From positions 1 through 8,605 of the forward strand of contig JALRFZ010000276.1 of assembly GCA_023253615.1 (NCBI GenBank): 8,605 nt of DNA, written 5' to 3'. This DNA comes from Verrucomicrobiales bacterium (GTDB taxonomy: Bacteria > Verrucomicrobiota > Verrucomicrobiia > Verrucomicrobiales > DEV007). Shown here piece by piece: positions 1 to 6,599 of the stretch. How positions within the stretch are numbered: the stretch's first letter is position 1; each line of letters starts with the position of its first letter. The position numbers and the translations under genes are program-made. The notes under the pieces were generated by a model, which was given only the letters and a program-made list of their open reading frames with translations, had not been told where the DNA came from and did not search any database.

Positions 1-89
1 TCACGGATCACGAAATGGGTTTCCCTTGCGAGGGTGGCAAGATCGGGGAGAATGAGGAGCGAGGAGCCGGCGGGCGAAGTTCTTTGCAT
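1..89 (-). CDS. Transposase N-terminus (probably IS4 family), partial, runs off the window
   Basis: The minus strand opens at an ATG at 89-87 and stays open to the window edge, giving 29 codons. The second half reads LLILPDLATLARETHFVIR, which resembles the conserved start of IS4-family DDE transposases, where a segment like LARExGFVxR opens the N-terminal domain. An in-frame TGA lies ten codons upstream with no other ATG after it, so this ATG is the natural start. A GGCAGG stretch eight bases before it could be a weak ribosome binding site. The catalytic DDE residues would be outside the window. The family call rests on a short segment recognised from memory and is moderate only. That it is a transposase gene is supported by its position at the break in hsdR. 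Confidence 0.5.
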   Translation of the reverse strand, partial: MQRTSPAGSSLLILPDLATLARETHFVIR

Positions 90-187
90 AGAAAACCTGC
101 CGGCTCTCTCGCAAAGTCAAGGAAAAACTCGCCGCAAATAGATATTTAACTCGTTAAAAATAAACAGGTTAAGCGCTTAGGTTGATG
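1..187 (-). mobile_element. End of an insertion sequence (probably IS4 family) inserted in hsdR
   Basis: The hsdR reading frame keeps its family character up to about residue 570 (base 188) and then becomes unrelated sequence ending in a stop at 146. The next stretch, 139-170, is strikingly AT-rich against GC-rich surroundings and carries the inverted pair TTAAC/GTTAA (146-150, 153-157). Next to it is a perfect 10-bp palindrome TAAGCGCTTA (170-179). Then comes the start of a transposase-like frame on the same strand. This is the expected layout of an IS end: terminal repeat, short leader, transposase. The exact outer base is not determined. I place it near 187 because homology to HsdR seems to stop there, and the minus strand then reads CATCAACCTAAGCGC. 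The other end, the matching inverted repeat and the target duplication lie outside the window. Confidence 0.6.
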
Positions 188-1897
188 CGAATGGGCACGG
201 GCCCTCTCGAAATCGGTGATGATGTAATCGAGCATGGGCTCGACGAACTTCTCGTGGGCGTAGAGGATCTCGCGGTTTTTGGTCTCGCGTTCGATCTTGA
301 TCTGGTCGAGCGCTTCCTGGAGGCGGAGCAGGTATTGGGTCTCGATCTTTTCGCGGATGAGGCGCAGGGTGTAGCCGTCGGCGATGGAGCGGTTGTAGTA
401 ATACTTGTGGAGGTAATCGCCGAAGAGGGTCCGCGAGGTGAACTTGATCTTGTGGGCGGCCTCGTCCTCCGTCGTCCCGCCTTCATTCCCTGTGGTGCGG
501 GCGCGGATGATGCCATTGAGCAAGGGGGTGCCGGTCAGGCCGATGCGGATGGCTTCGGGATCGGAGAGAAAGAGGTTCGCGAGGAAGCTGCCCTCGGGAT
601 TGTAGCTGCGGTGGACTTCGTCGAGGAAGTAGATGCGCTGGAGCCCGATGGCGTAATCGGTCGAGCGGACGACGTCGGGATCGTTCTCGAACCGCTGGAT
701 GTTGACGACGGTGATCTCGGGAATGCCGGAATCGTTGTGGATCGCGAGGTTCGATTTGATCTCCTCGGCGAACTCGGCACGGGAATCGACGATGCGGACG
801 TGGAGGCCGCGGCTGCGGAACTCCCGACTGGCTTGCTCGAGGAGGTCGATCCGGTCGACGATGAAATAAAATTTCGGCACGATCCCCCGGGTCCGGAAGT
901 ATTCGGTGAGGGAGGCGACGTTGTAATAGGCCAGCGCGGTCTTCCCACTGCCCTGGGTGTGCCAGACGATGCCTTTGCGGACGCCGGCGTCGAGCTTCGC
1001 TTCGATCGCCCGCGTCGCGAAGAACTGCGGGTAACGCATGATATGCTTTTCAAACCCGGTCTCGGTGCGGACGTAGGCGAGCCCGTAGCGAAGGAGAAAG
1101 GCGAGTCGATCGGGAGAAAGGAGCGAGGTGGCAAGCCGGTTCGTCGGGGTGCGGGGATCCTTGTTCGTCTGGTATTCGGGCGAATGGAGAATGCCTCCGA
1201 GGTTCGTGTCGGTGAGAATGGCGAGCTCGGCCGCCGGATCCTCGGGGCGGAGAAGTTGGTCGAGGTCGAGGGGCTCCTCCTCGCGGAAATAATTGAAAAC
1301 CGGCTTCCCGTAGGAGGGTGAGGCGTAGAAGGCGCCAGCGAGCGGCTCGGGCGAGCCGTCGTCATACTCCATGTTGTTCGAGAACACCATGAGCTGGGTC
1401 GCATTGACGAAGCGGCGGAATTTCTTGTTTTGAAAGCGGCTCTCGATCCGTTTCCGTTCGGCGAGGATGCCGTCGCGGTTGTTCGGCTTTTTCACCTCGA
1501 TGAAGACGAGGGGCAGGCCGTTGATGAGCAGGGTGATGTCGGGACGGAACTCCTCGTCCTCGTTCCGGCAGGGGAACTCGGTGACGACGTGGAGGGAATT
1601 CCGCCGGAAATCGTCGAAGTCGATGAGTTTCAGTCCCGACCGGGCGATGAGGCGCTCGTAGAAGCGTTTGCCGAGGTCCTCGTTTTCGAGCAGCAGGCTC
1701 AACTCGCCGAGAACGGCATCGATCTCGGAGGGAGCGGCTTCGGGATTGAGTCGGGAGACGCCCTCGACGAAGAGCTTGGGAACCAGATTAGACGAGATTT
1801 CCCACTCCAGATCGCGAAGCGAAACATAAGTGTACCCGAGCCTCGTCAGGTGGAGGAGAGCGGGAATCTTGACCCTGGAGTCTTCGTTGAAAATCAT
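146..1897 (-). CDS. hsdR: Type I restriction enzyme subunit R (HsdR), 3' part lost to IS insertion
   Basis: HsdR is the motor and nuclease subunit of type I restriction enzymes; it pulls unmodified DNA by ATP hydrolysis and cuts it. The start, EDSRVKIPALLHLTRLGY, is typical of the family. The N-terminal PD-(D/E)xK nuclease domain shows D120 and the E134-V-K136 pair. The first RecA-like helicase domain shows Walker A TQGSGKT (314-320), the DEVH box (426-429) and motif III TGTP (455-458). The family is usually around 1000 residues, but this frame stops at 583. Its last 13 or so residues come from inserted DNA, so the second RecA domain, the helical linker and the C-terminal HsdM-docking region are absent. 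Without the second RecA domain it cannot translocate, so restriction activity should be lost. No hsdM or hsdS precedes it; the next gene upstream is gnd, behind a terminator. The identity is secure. Function as a shortened protein is doubtful and it may be treated as a pseudogene. Confidence 0.93.
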   Translation of the reverse strand: MIFNEDSRVKIPALLHLTRLGYTYVSLRDLEWEISSNLVPKLFVEGVSRLNPEAAPSEIDAVLGELSLLLENEDLGKRFYERLIARSGLKLIDFDDFRRNSLHVVTEFPCRNEDEEFRPDITLLINGLPLVFIEVKKPNNRDGILAERKRIESRFQNKKFRRFVNATQLMVFSNNMEYDDGSPEPLAGAFYASPSYGKPVFNYFREEEPLDLDQLLRPEDPAAELAILTDTNLGGILHSPEYQTNKDPRTPTNRLATSLLSPDRLAFLLRYGLAYVRTETGFEKHIMRYPQFFATRAIEAKLDAGVRKGIVWHTQGSGKTALAYYNVASLTEYFRTRGIVPKFYFIVDRIDLLEQASREFRSRGLHVRIVDSRAEFAEEIKSNLAIHNDSGIPEITVVNIQRFENDPDVVRSTDYAIGLQRIYFLDEVHRSYNPEGSFLANLFLSDPEAIRIGLTGTPLLNGIIRARTTGNEGGTTEDEAAHKIKFTSRTLFGDYLHKYYYNRSIADGYTLRLIREKIETQYLLRLQEALDQIKIERETKNREILYAHEKFVEPMLDYIITDFERARAHSHQPKRLTCLFLTS

Positions 1898-2014
1898 GGA
1901 ATTCCGTTCTCACGATGCTCCACGTTGGCCGTAAACAGGTCCCACCGAAGAAGCGGACGGACTTTACCCCAATTCCGCACCGATCGCCAATCCCCGAAAC
2001 CGCTACAGTCCAAG

Positions 2015-2044
2015 AAAAAAGGGAGACCTCGCGGTCTCCCTTTT
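2015..2044 (-). terminator. Intrinsic terminator of gnd
   Basis: An 8-bp GC-rich perfect stem, GGGAGACC (2021-2028) and GGTCTCCC (2033-2040), closes a TCGC loop. It is extended by AAAA/TTTT on its flanks. Read on the minus strand the hairpin is followed by six T residues (complement of 2015-2020). It begins about 30 bases after the gnd stop codon. The plus-strand copy has only four T residues, so it works best for gnd. It separates gnd from hsdR, which therefore needs its own promoter in 1898-2014; I could not recognise one there. Confidence 0.88.
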
Positions 2045-2074
2045 CCGTTTCAAATCGCGGTCGTGTCCCGACGT

Positions 2075-3520
2075 TCAATCCTCCACCACCTCGGGCCACT
2101 GGGTGTGGAAGAATTCACCTTCGGGCTTGTCGATGCGCTCGTAGGTGTGGGCGCCGAAGAAGTCGCGCTGGGCCTGGAGCAGGTTGGCGGGAAGTCGGGG
2201 CGACCGGTAGCTGTCGTAGTAGCCGAGCGAGGCGCTGAAGGCCGGGATCGGAATCCCGTTGCTCACGCCGAGGGCGACGATCTCGCGCCAGTCGGCCTGA
2301 TTCCGGTTGAGGATGTCCATGAAGAAGGGGTCGAGCATCAGGTTCACGAGGTTCGGATTGCGCTCGTAGGCCTCGGTGATGCGGTTGAGGAAACGCGCCC
2401 GGATGATGCAGCCGCCGCGCCAGATACGGGCGATCGCGCCGAGGTTGAGTCCCCAGCCGTGGGCTTCGCCGACCTTCTTGATGAGGTCGAGCCCCTGGGC
2501 GTAGGAGATGATCTTCGAGGCGTAAAGCGCGTCGTGGACCTTCTGCACGAGGACGTCCTTGGGAAGGTCGATCTTCGGCGTCGGGCCGGCGAACTGGGTG
2601 GCCGCGGCGAGGCGCTGGTTGCGCATCGAGGAGAGGATGCGGGCCTCGACCGCCGCGTTGATCGTGGAAATGACGACGGTGTTGTCCGCCGCGTTCATCA
2701 CGGTCCAGCGGCCCGTGCCCTTCTGGCCGGCCTTGTCGAGGATGAGCTCGACGACGGCCTCGCCGGTCTCCTCGTCGCGGATCGTGAAGATCTTGCTGGT
2801 GATCTGGATGAGGTAGCTCTCGAGATCGCCCTGGTTCCACTGCTCGAAGATCGCACCGATCTCATCCGTGCTGAAGCCGGCCGTCTTGAAGATCTGGTAG
2901 GCCTCGCAGATGAGCTGCATGTCGCCGTATTCGATCCCGTTGTGGACCATCTTCACGTAGTGGCCCGCGCCGCCGGTGCCGATGTGGGTGACGCAGGGAT
3001 CGCCGTTCACCTTGGCGGAGATGGATTCGAAGATCGGCTTGATCAGTTCCCAACTGCTCGCGGGACCGCCGGGCATGATCGCCGGGCCTTTGCGTGCGCC
3101 TTCTTCACCGCCGGAAACGCCGGTGCCGATGAAGAGGAGTCCCTTGGCCTCGAGTTCCTTGGAGCGGCGCTCGGTGTGGATGAAATAGGTGTTGCCTCCA
3201 TCGATGATGAGATCACCGGGATCGAGGAGCGGCACGAGCTGGTCGATCACGGCATCCACCGCATCGCGGTCGGCGGGATTGGCACCGGCCTTGGACTGCA
3301 CGAGCATCATGATCTTTCGGGGAGTGGCGACGCTCTCGACGAAAGCCTCCATCGTGTGCGCTCCGTGAAGGTTTTTACCCGGATTCCCGGCGATGAATTG
3401 ATCCGTCACCGAGGAGGTGCGGTTGTAAACGGAAACCTGGAAGCCGCGGCTCTCCACGTTCAACACCAGGTTCTGCCCCATCACGGCGAGGCCAATCAGT
3501 CCGAAATCGCTCTTGCTCAT
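2075..3520 (-). CDS. gnd: 6-phosphogluconate dehydrogenase (decarboxylating)
   Basis: This enzyme oxidises and decarboxylates 6-phosphogluconate to ribulose 5-phosphate with NADP in the cytosolic oxidative pentose phosphate pathway. The 481-residue protein is close to the 468 residues of the E. coli enzyme. It has the N-terminal Rossmann motif GLIGLAVMG (7-15) and the segment IIDGGNTYF (105-113). The family signature GVSGGEEGARKGPAIMPGG spans 134-152. The catalytic stretch KMVHNGIEYGD holds K190, N194 and E197, equivalent to E. coli K183, N187 and E190. The C-terminal all-helical domain is complete. The frame is open 14 codons further upstream, but the ATG at 3520 directly precedes the conserved SKSDFGLIGL start and is preferred. 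No clear Shine-Dalgarno sequence precedes it. It is divergent from moaE across 51 bases and followed by a strong terminator. Confidence 0.97.
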   Translation of the reverse strand: MSKSDFGLIGLAVMGQNLVLNVESRGFQVSVYNRTSSVTDQFIAGNPGKNLHGAHTMEAFVESVATPRKIMMLVQSKAGANPADRDAVDAVIDQLVPLLDPGDLIIDGGNTYFIHTERRSKELEAKGLLFIGTGVSGGEEGARKGPAIMPGGPASSWELIKPIFESISAKVNGDPCVTHIGTGGAGHYVKMVHNGIEYGDMQLICEAYQIFKTAGFSTDEIGAIFEQWNQGDLESYLIQITSKIFTIRDEETGEAVVELILDKAGQKGTGRWTVMNAADNTVVISTINAAVEARILSSMRNQRLAAATQFAGPTPKIDLPKDVLVQKVHDALYASKIISYAQGLDLIKKVGEAHGWGLNLGAIARIWRGGCIIRARFLNRITEAYERNPNLVNLMLDPFFMDILNRNQADWREIVALGVSNGIPIPAFSASLGYYDSYRSPRLPANLLQAQRDFFGAHTYERIDKPEGEFFHTQWPEVVED

Positions 3521-3571
3521 TGCTTTGTTCTTGGAAGGTTTTGGAAACGGAAGCCTATCCACTATTCAGCA

Positions 3572-3994
3572 ATGGCAAGCCCTCATTTTGTATACTCTGT
3601 CTCGACCCGCCCTGTTGCGGAGGTCGAGGCCGTCCTCGAGCCCTCGACCGTCCATGGTGCCGACCTCCGATTCCACGGGGTGGTGCGCGATCGCGAGGAG
3701 GGACGCTCCCTCGCGGGGATCGACTACAGCCACTACGAGACCATGGCGCTGAGCGAATTGGGACGCATCGGCGAAGCGATGGGGGCGGAGTTTCCGGGGC
3801 ACCTCGGCCTCGTCCATCACGTGATCGGCTACGTGCCCGCGGGCGTCGCTTCGATCCTGATCCGGGTGCAGACCGCCCATAGCGCCGAGGCTTTCGAAAT
3901 CTGCCGGGAATACCTCCGTCGCATCAAAACGACGGTGCCGATCTGGAAGAAGCCCGTCTTCGAAGGTGACAAAGTGCCCCCGAGCCTCTCATGA
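3572..3994 (+). CDS. moaE: Molybdopterin synthase catalytic subunit (MoaE), with altered active site
   Basis: MoaE is the large subunit of molybdopterin synthase. With thiocarboxylated MoaD it turns cyclic pyranopterin monophosphate into molybdopterin. The 140-residue protein carries the family landmarks: FHGVVR (34-39), DYSHYETMA (51-59), LVHHVIG (80-86) and the KTTVPIWKK block (119-127). Numbering runs in step with E. coli MoaE, so F34, R39, H103, K119 and K126 are all present. Position 104, usually Arg in an HR pair, is Ser here. The C-terminal tail that carries Arg140 in E. coli is replaced by VPPSLS. The frame is open far upstream because it is antisense to gnd, but homology begins at the ATG at 3572, after a GGAAG stretch about 20 bases back. 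It overlaps the next gene by ATGA. No moaD, moaA or moaC is seen nearby. Confidence 0.88.
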   Translation: MASPHFVYSVSTRPVAEVEAVLEPSTVHGADLRFHGVVRDREEGRSLAGIDYSHYETMALSELGRIGEAMGAEFPGHLGLVHHVIGYVPAGVASILIRVQTAHSAEAFEICREYLRRIKTTVPIWKKPVFEGDKVPPSLS

Positions 3995-5079
3995 TCCTGC
4001 AATTCGGAACGGGAAACTTCCTGCGCGGCTTCGCCGATCTCTTCGCCGACGAACTCGGGATCGGTCCGGTCGTGGCGGTGCAATCGACCGAGGGTGATCG
4101 CGGCGCGCTGCTGAACCGATCGGGCGGGCGCTATCACGTGGCGATCCAGGGGATCGAAGGAGGCCGGGTCGTGGATGAGACAGTCGAGGTCCGCTCGATC
4201 GCGCGGGCGCTTTTTGCCGCGACGGAGTGGGAGGCAGTGCTCGACGTGGCCCGCGATCCTGGTCTCCTCGCGATCGTGTCAAATACGACCGAGGCGGGTT
4301 ATGCGCTCGAGGAAGCGGATGCCAAACGCGGTGCGGGAGTTCCGTTCTCGTTTCCGGCGAAATTGCTCGCGGTGCTCCTCGCGCGAGGCGAGGCGGGGCT
4401 TCAGGCTCCGTGGATCGCGCCTTGCGAACTGATCGAGGGAAACGGCGAACGTTTGAAAGAACTCGTCCTCGCCCAAGCGGCGCGATGGGGGATCAGCGGC
4501 GAAACCCGTGATTGGATCGCGACCCAATGTCGCTGGGTGAATACACTCGTCGATCGCATCGTGCCCGGACCGCCGCGTCAGCACCCCTTGCTGGGAGTCG
4601 ATCCCCTGTTGATCATGGCCGAGCCTTTCGCCCTCTGGGCGGTCGAGACGGTTGATGACGGGTTTCCTTTTGCCGCGCATCGCGCGGTGGTGCAGGCGCC
4701 GGACATCGCCTCCTACAGCCTGCGGAAGATCCGGATTCTCAACGGAGCCCACACCGCGCTCGTCTGCCGTGCCCTCCGCTCGGGATTCGAGACGGTGCGG
4801 CAATGCCTCGATGATCCGGAGGTCGGGGAATGGCTCGAAAGACTGCTCTTCGCGGAAATCGTCCCCGTGCTCGAAGGTCGCTGCGACGATCCCGAGGGTT
4901 TCGCGCGCGCGGTGCTCGATCGTTTTCGCAATCCCTTCCTCGAACATCGGCTCGCGAGCATCGCCTTGAATCACGAGGCCAAGATCGCGACGCGTCTCTT
5001 GCCGACCTTGCGGGAGTATCGCGAACATTTTGGGCAGGATCCGCCGCTGCTTGCGGCTCTGCTCCGTGCGGACGCGTGA
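3991..5079 (+). CDS. Tagaturonate reductase-like protein (UxaB type, mannitol dehydrogenase family), short C terminus
   Basis: The family reduces tagaturonate to altronate, or related keto-acids and ketoses, with NAD(H). UxaB serves galacturonate breakdown. The match to UxaB is close along the whole length: IIQFGxGNFLR-like start MILQFGTGNFLRGF (1-14), SNTTEAG (97-103), PCELIEGNG (144-152), TLVDRIVPGPP (185-195), RKIRILNGAHTAL (245-257) and RFRNPFLEHRLASIALN (311-327). The catalytic triad of the long-chain mannitol dehydrogenase family, Lys-x4-Asn-x2-His, is K246, N251 and H254. E. coli UxaB has 483 residues. This protein has 362: it lacks about 17 at the N terminus, before the Rossmann strand, and roughly 100 at the C terminus. 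Neither alternative frame restores the tail, and the space after the stop is taken by the convergent gene. Its start overlaps moaE by ATGA, implying translational coupling. The exact substrate is not certain. Confidence 0.85.
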   Translation: MILQFGTGNFLRGFADLFADELGIGPVVAVQSTEGDRGALLNRSGGRYHVAIQGIEGGRVVDETVEVRSIARALFAATEWEAVLDVARDPGLLAIVSNTTEAGYALEEADAKRGAGVPFSFPAKLLAVLLARGEAGLQAPWIAPCELIEGNGERLKELVLAQAARWGISGETRDWIATQCRWVNTLVDRIVPGPPRQHPLLGVDPLLIMAEPFALWAVETVDDGFPFAAHRAVVQAPDIASYSLRKIRILNGAHTALVCRALRSGFETVRQCLDDPEVGEWLERLLFAEIVPVLEGRCDDPEGFARAVLDRFRNPFLEHRLASIALNHEAKIATRLLPTLREYREHFGQDPPLLAALLRADA

Positions 5080-5094
5080 CCCAACACGGTCACG
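5075..5094. terminator. Weak hairpin between convergent genes
   Basis: A 7-bp perfect stem, CGTGACC (5075-5081) and GGTCACG (5088-5094), with a 6-base loop sits across the stop codon of the reductase gene and about 20 bases beyond the stop of the convergent amidotransferase-like gene. It could end transcription from both sides. Neither strand has a T-run after the stem, so an intrinsic terminator is only a weak possibility. Confidence 0.25.
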
Positions 5095-5112
5095 TCCACC
5101 ATTCAACCCTCT

Positions 5113-5850
5113 TCACTCACCGGTGATGCTCCAGCGAAGGAGTCGCGGCACGATGTGCTCGAGTCCCTCGCTTTGCTCGGGATGCGGGCTGATCCCGACG
5201 ACGCGGCCTTTGCCGAAGGTGCCCGAGAGGATCGCGGGGGAATCGATCTGGATGCCGGCGGGCGTGCCGTTCTCGGCGGTCTCGGTTCTGAAAACGGCGA
5301 GGGTGGTGAAATCGGGCAGGTCGGGAGATCCGGCCGGCTCCATCACCGGGCCGTTCGCGTATTTCACCCCGGCTGTTTCGAGATCGAGGAGAGGCTTCGC
5401 CTCTTCGGTGAAGCCCAGCTCGAGGACTTTCGTGCCGCGTTTCCACTTCTGGGATTTCGTTTTCGCATCGAGGATCTTGAGCGACCACGAGTAGTTCTCG
5501 CAGGCGAGGTAACAGCCCGCGCAGATGCCGAGGTAACCACCTCCGGTCCTGACAAACTCACGCACGACCTCGCGTCCGTCACCACCGAGTCCCTCGGCCT
5601 GGCGGCTGCCACTGCCGCCGGGAAAGATCACCGCATCGAACTCGCGCAGGACGCCGGCGCGGATTTCCTCGGGCGTGACGAAGCGGGCGGTGAATTCGGC
5701 GGGACGCGCCGAAAGGGTTTTCAGGAGCGCGTCGGGTCCGGATCCTCCCACGCCGGGACCCCGGTAGATGGCCACGTCGATAACCTCCTCCGCGGTGAGA
5801 GGAGCGATGGAGAGGAGAGCAAGTGAAAAACCACAGACGAGAGCCTTCAT
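5113..5850 (-). CDS. Exported class I glutamine-amidotransferase-like protein (BPL_N type)
   Basis: The protein has 245 residues. Residues 1-20 form a signal peptide: Lys at position 2, a hydrophobic core and an LTA|EE cleavage site, so the mature part is probably periplasmic. The rest is a flavodoxin-like amidotransferase fold. It starts with the strand VIDVAIYRGPGVGG (23-36) and continues with DAVIFPGGSGS (72-82). The nucleophile elbow is GGGYLGICAGCYLA (103-116), with C110 as the likely nucleophile. ISPHPEQSEG (220-229) supplies H223 and E225 of the triad. The nearest family I recognise is the one named for the N-terminal domain of biotin-protein ligase, found as single secreted domains in some bacteria with unknown activity. 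It starts 45 bases after the Spy-like gene with no terminator visible between them, so it may be the last gene of the sigma-factor operon. The true substrate is unknown. Confidence 0.75.
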   Translation of the reverse strand: MKALVCGFSLALLSIAPLTAEEVIDVAIYRGPGVGGSGPDALLKTLSARPAEFTARFVTPEEIRAGVLREFDAVIFPGGSGSRQAEGLGGDGREVVREFVRTGGGYLGICAGCYLACENYSWSLKILDAKTKSQKWKRGTKVLELGFTEEAKPLLDLETAGVKYANGPVMEPAGSPDLPDFTTLAVFRTETAENGTPAGIQIDSPAILSGTFGKGRVVGISPHPEQSEGLEHIVPRLLRWSITGE

Positions 5851-5895
5851 CTACGACGATTTAGCAAAAACGTCGGGGAGCTGGCGATCCCAAAA

Positions 5896-6300
5896 TCACG
5901 GTTCTTCCCCGCCGAGGAAACGTTCTTTTCCTTTCTTCCAGCGCTGGAAAACCTCCTTGGCTTTCTCCTTCTGGGCGTCGGTCAGGATGGGCAGCACTTT
6001 CGAAAGGGCTGCGCCGGTGAGGGCGATGTCTTCCTTCACATAAGCCTTGCGACGCTCGTAGCGTTCGTCAAGGGCGGCGTGGATGAGGGGTCTGACTTGT
6101 TGCAACTGCTCCTGCGAGAGCTTGAGCTGCTTGTTGAGATGTTCGGTCACGAATTCTTTCGACTCTTCGTCCCGCCAACCCTCGCTGAGCGGGATGATGC
6201 GGACGAGAAACAGAAAAAGAGCGACAGCCCCACAGAAGAAACCCGCACCGAAAACGGCAAACAGCCCGCAACCCGCCTTGAATTTGGTTTTTCGGTCCAT
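5896..6300 (-). CDS. Membrane-anchored Spy/CpxP/CnrX-like periplasmic protein
   Basis: This 134-residue protein has two lysines near the N terminus, one membrane helix (about 11-33) and then a highly charged helical domain predicted to lie in the periplasm. Two copies of an LTxxQ-like motif are visible: LSQEQLQQV (61-69) and LTDAQKEKA (106-114), between long amphipathic helices. This is the pattern of the Spy/CpxP/ZraP/CnrX group, which senses misfolded protein or metals in the envelope. Unlike CnrX it has only two histidines (H54, H74) and no methionine beyond the start, so metal binding is not supported. The ATG at 6300 follows the previous stop by 5 bases. A much longer open frame through the sigma gene exists but is antisense-type noise. 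Its place after a sigma factor and a small membrane protein suggests it is the envelope-side sensor. The fold call is from pattern only. Confidence 0.65.
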   Translation of the reverse strand: MDRKTKFKAGCGLFAVFGAGFFCGAVALFLFLVRIIPLSEGWRDEESKEFVTEHLNKQLKLSQEQLQQVRPLIHAALDERYERRKAYVKEDIALTGAALSKVLPILTDAQKEKAKEVFQRWKKGKERFLGGEEP

Positions 6301-6305
6301 ATCGG

Positions 6306-6599
6306 TCAGATCGGGAGGGGCAGCAGGCCGGCCCATTGCGTCACGATGCCTCCGACCCCGTCGGGGAGAATGTGCTGGTGACGCATCGCCAGGAAGACGA
6401 AAGCGGCAAGGGCGATCGGCAGCGAGGCGGCGGCGAAACGCCACGAAAGGATCGCGAAAATCTCGGCGAAGCCCGGAGTGGCCTTGGCGAGGGCGGCGCG
6501 CAGGCGCGTCTCGAATCCGAAGGAGGACGGATCGCCGAAGGGCTGGTGGCGTCGCGCCTCGGCGAAGAGCCGGTCGAGTGTGGGATCGTTCGTGTTCAT
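6306..6599 (-). CDS. Small one-helix membrane protein, probable anti-sigma factor
   Basis: The product has 97 residues: a soluble N-terminal segment of about 50, one membrane helix (about 55-72, within SWRFAAASLPIALAAFVFLA), and a tail of about 25. The N-terminal part contains LDRLFAEARRHQP and FGFETRLRAAL, the type of short helical segment found in small proteins encoded directly after ECF sigma genes. It lacks the His-x3-Cys-x2-Cys zinc motif of ZAS anti-sigma factors. It overlaps the sigma gene by ATGA, which indicates translational coupling and a fixed ratio of the two proteins. I infer that the N-terminal segment holds the sigma factor at the membrane, as CnrY or similar mini anti-sigma factors do. 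No direct family match is claimed. Confidence 0.6.
   Translation of the reverse strand: MNTNDPTLDRLFAEARRHQPFGDPSSFGFETRLRAALAKATPGFAEIFAILSWRFAAASLPIALAAFVFLAMRHQHILPDGVGGIVTQWAGLLPLPI

Noticed and set aside
182..1321. Plus-strand open frame of 379 codons across hsdR
   Set aside because: It is the exact antisense of a clear HsdR coding region and shows no domain.
1898..2014. Promoter or small gene between the terminator and hsdR
   Set aside because: I could not find a convincing -35/-10 pair or a small frame with a ribosome binding site; an hsdR promoter must be here but is not recognisable.
3521..3571. Sigma-70 promoter TTGGAA (3531) and TATCCA (3556) for moaE
   Set aside because: The spacing of 19 bases and the poor -10 match make it no better than chance.
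1430..3994. Plus-strand open frame of about 850 codons ending with moaE
   Set aside because: Everything before 3572 is antisense to gnd and hsdR and has low-complexity, Asp/Glu/Val/Gly-rich composition typical of the complement of GC-rich genes. Only the last 140 codons, MoaE, have family features.
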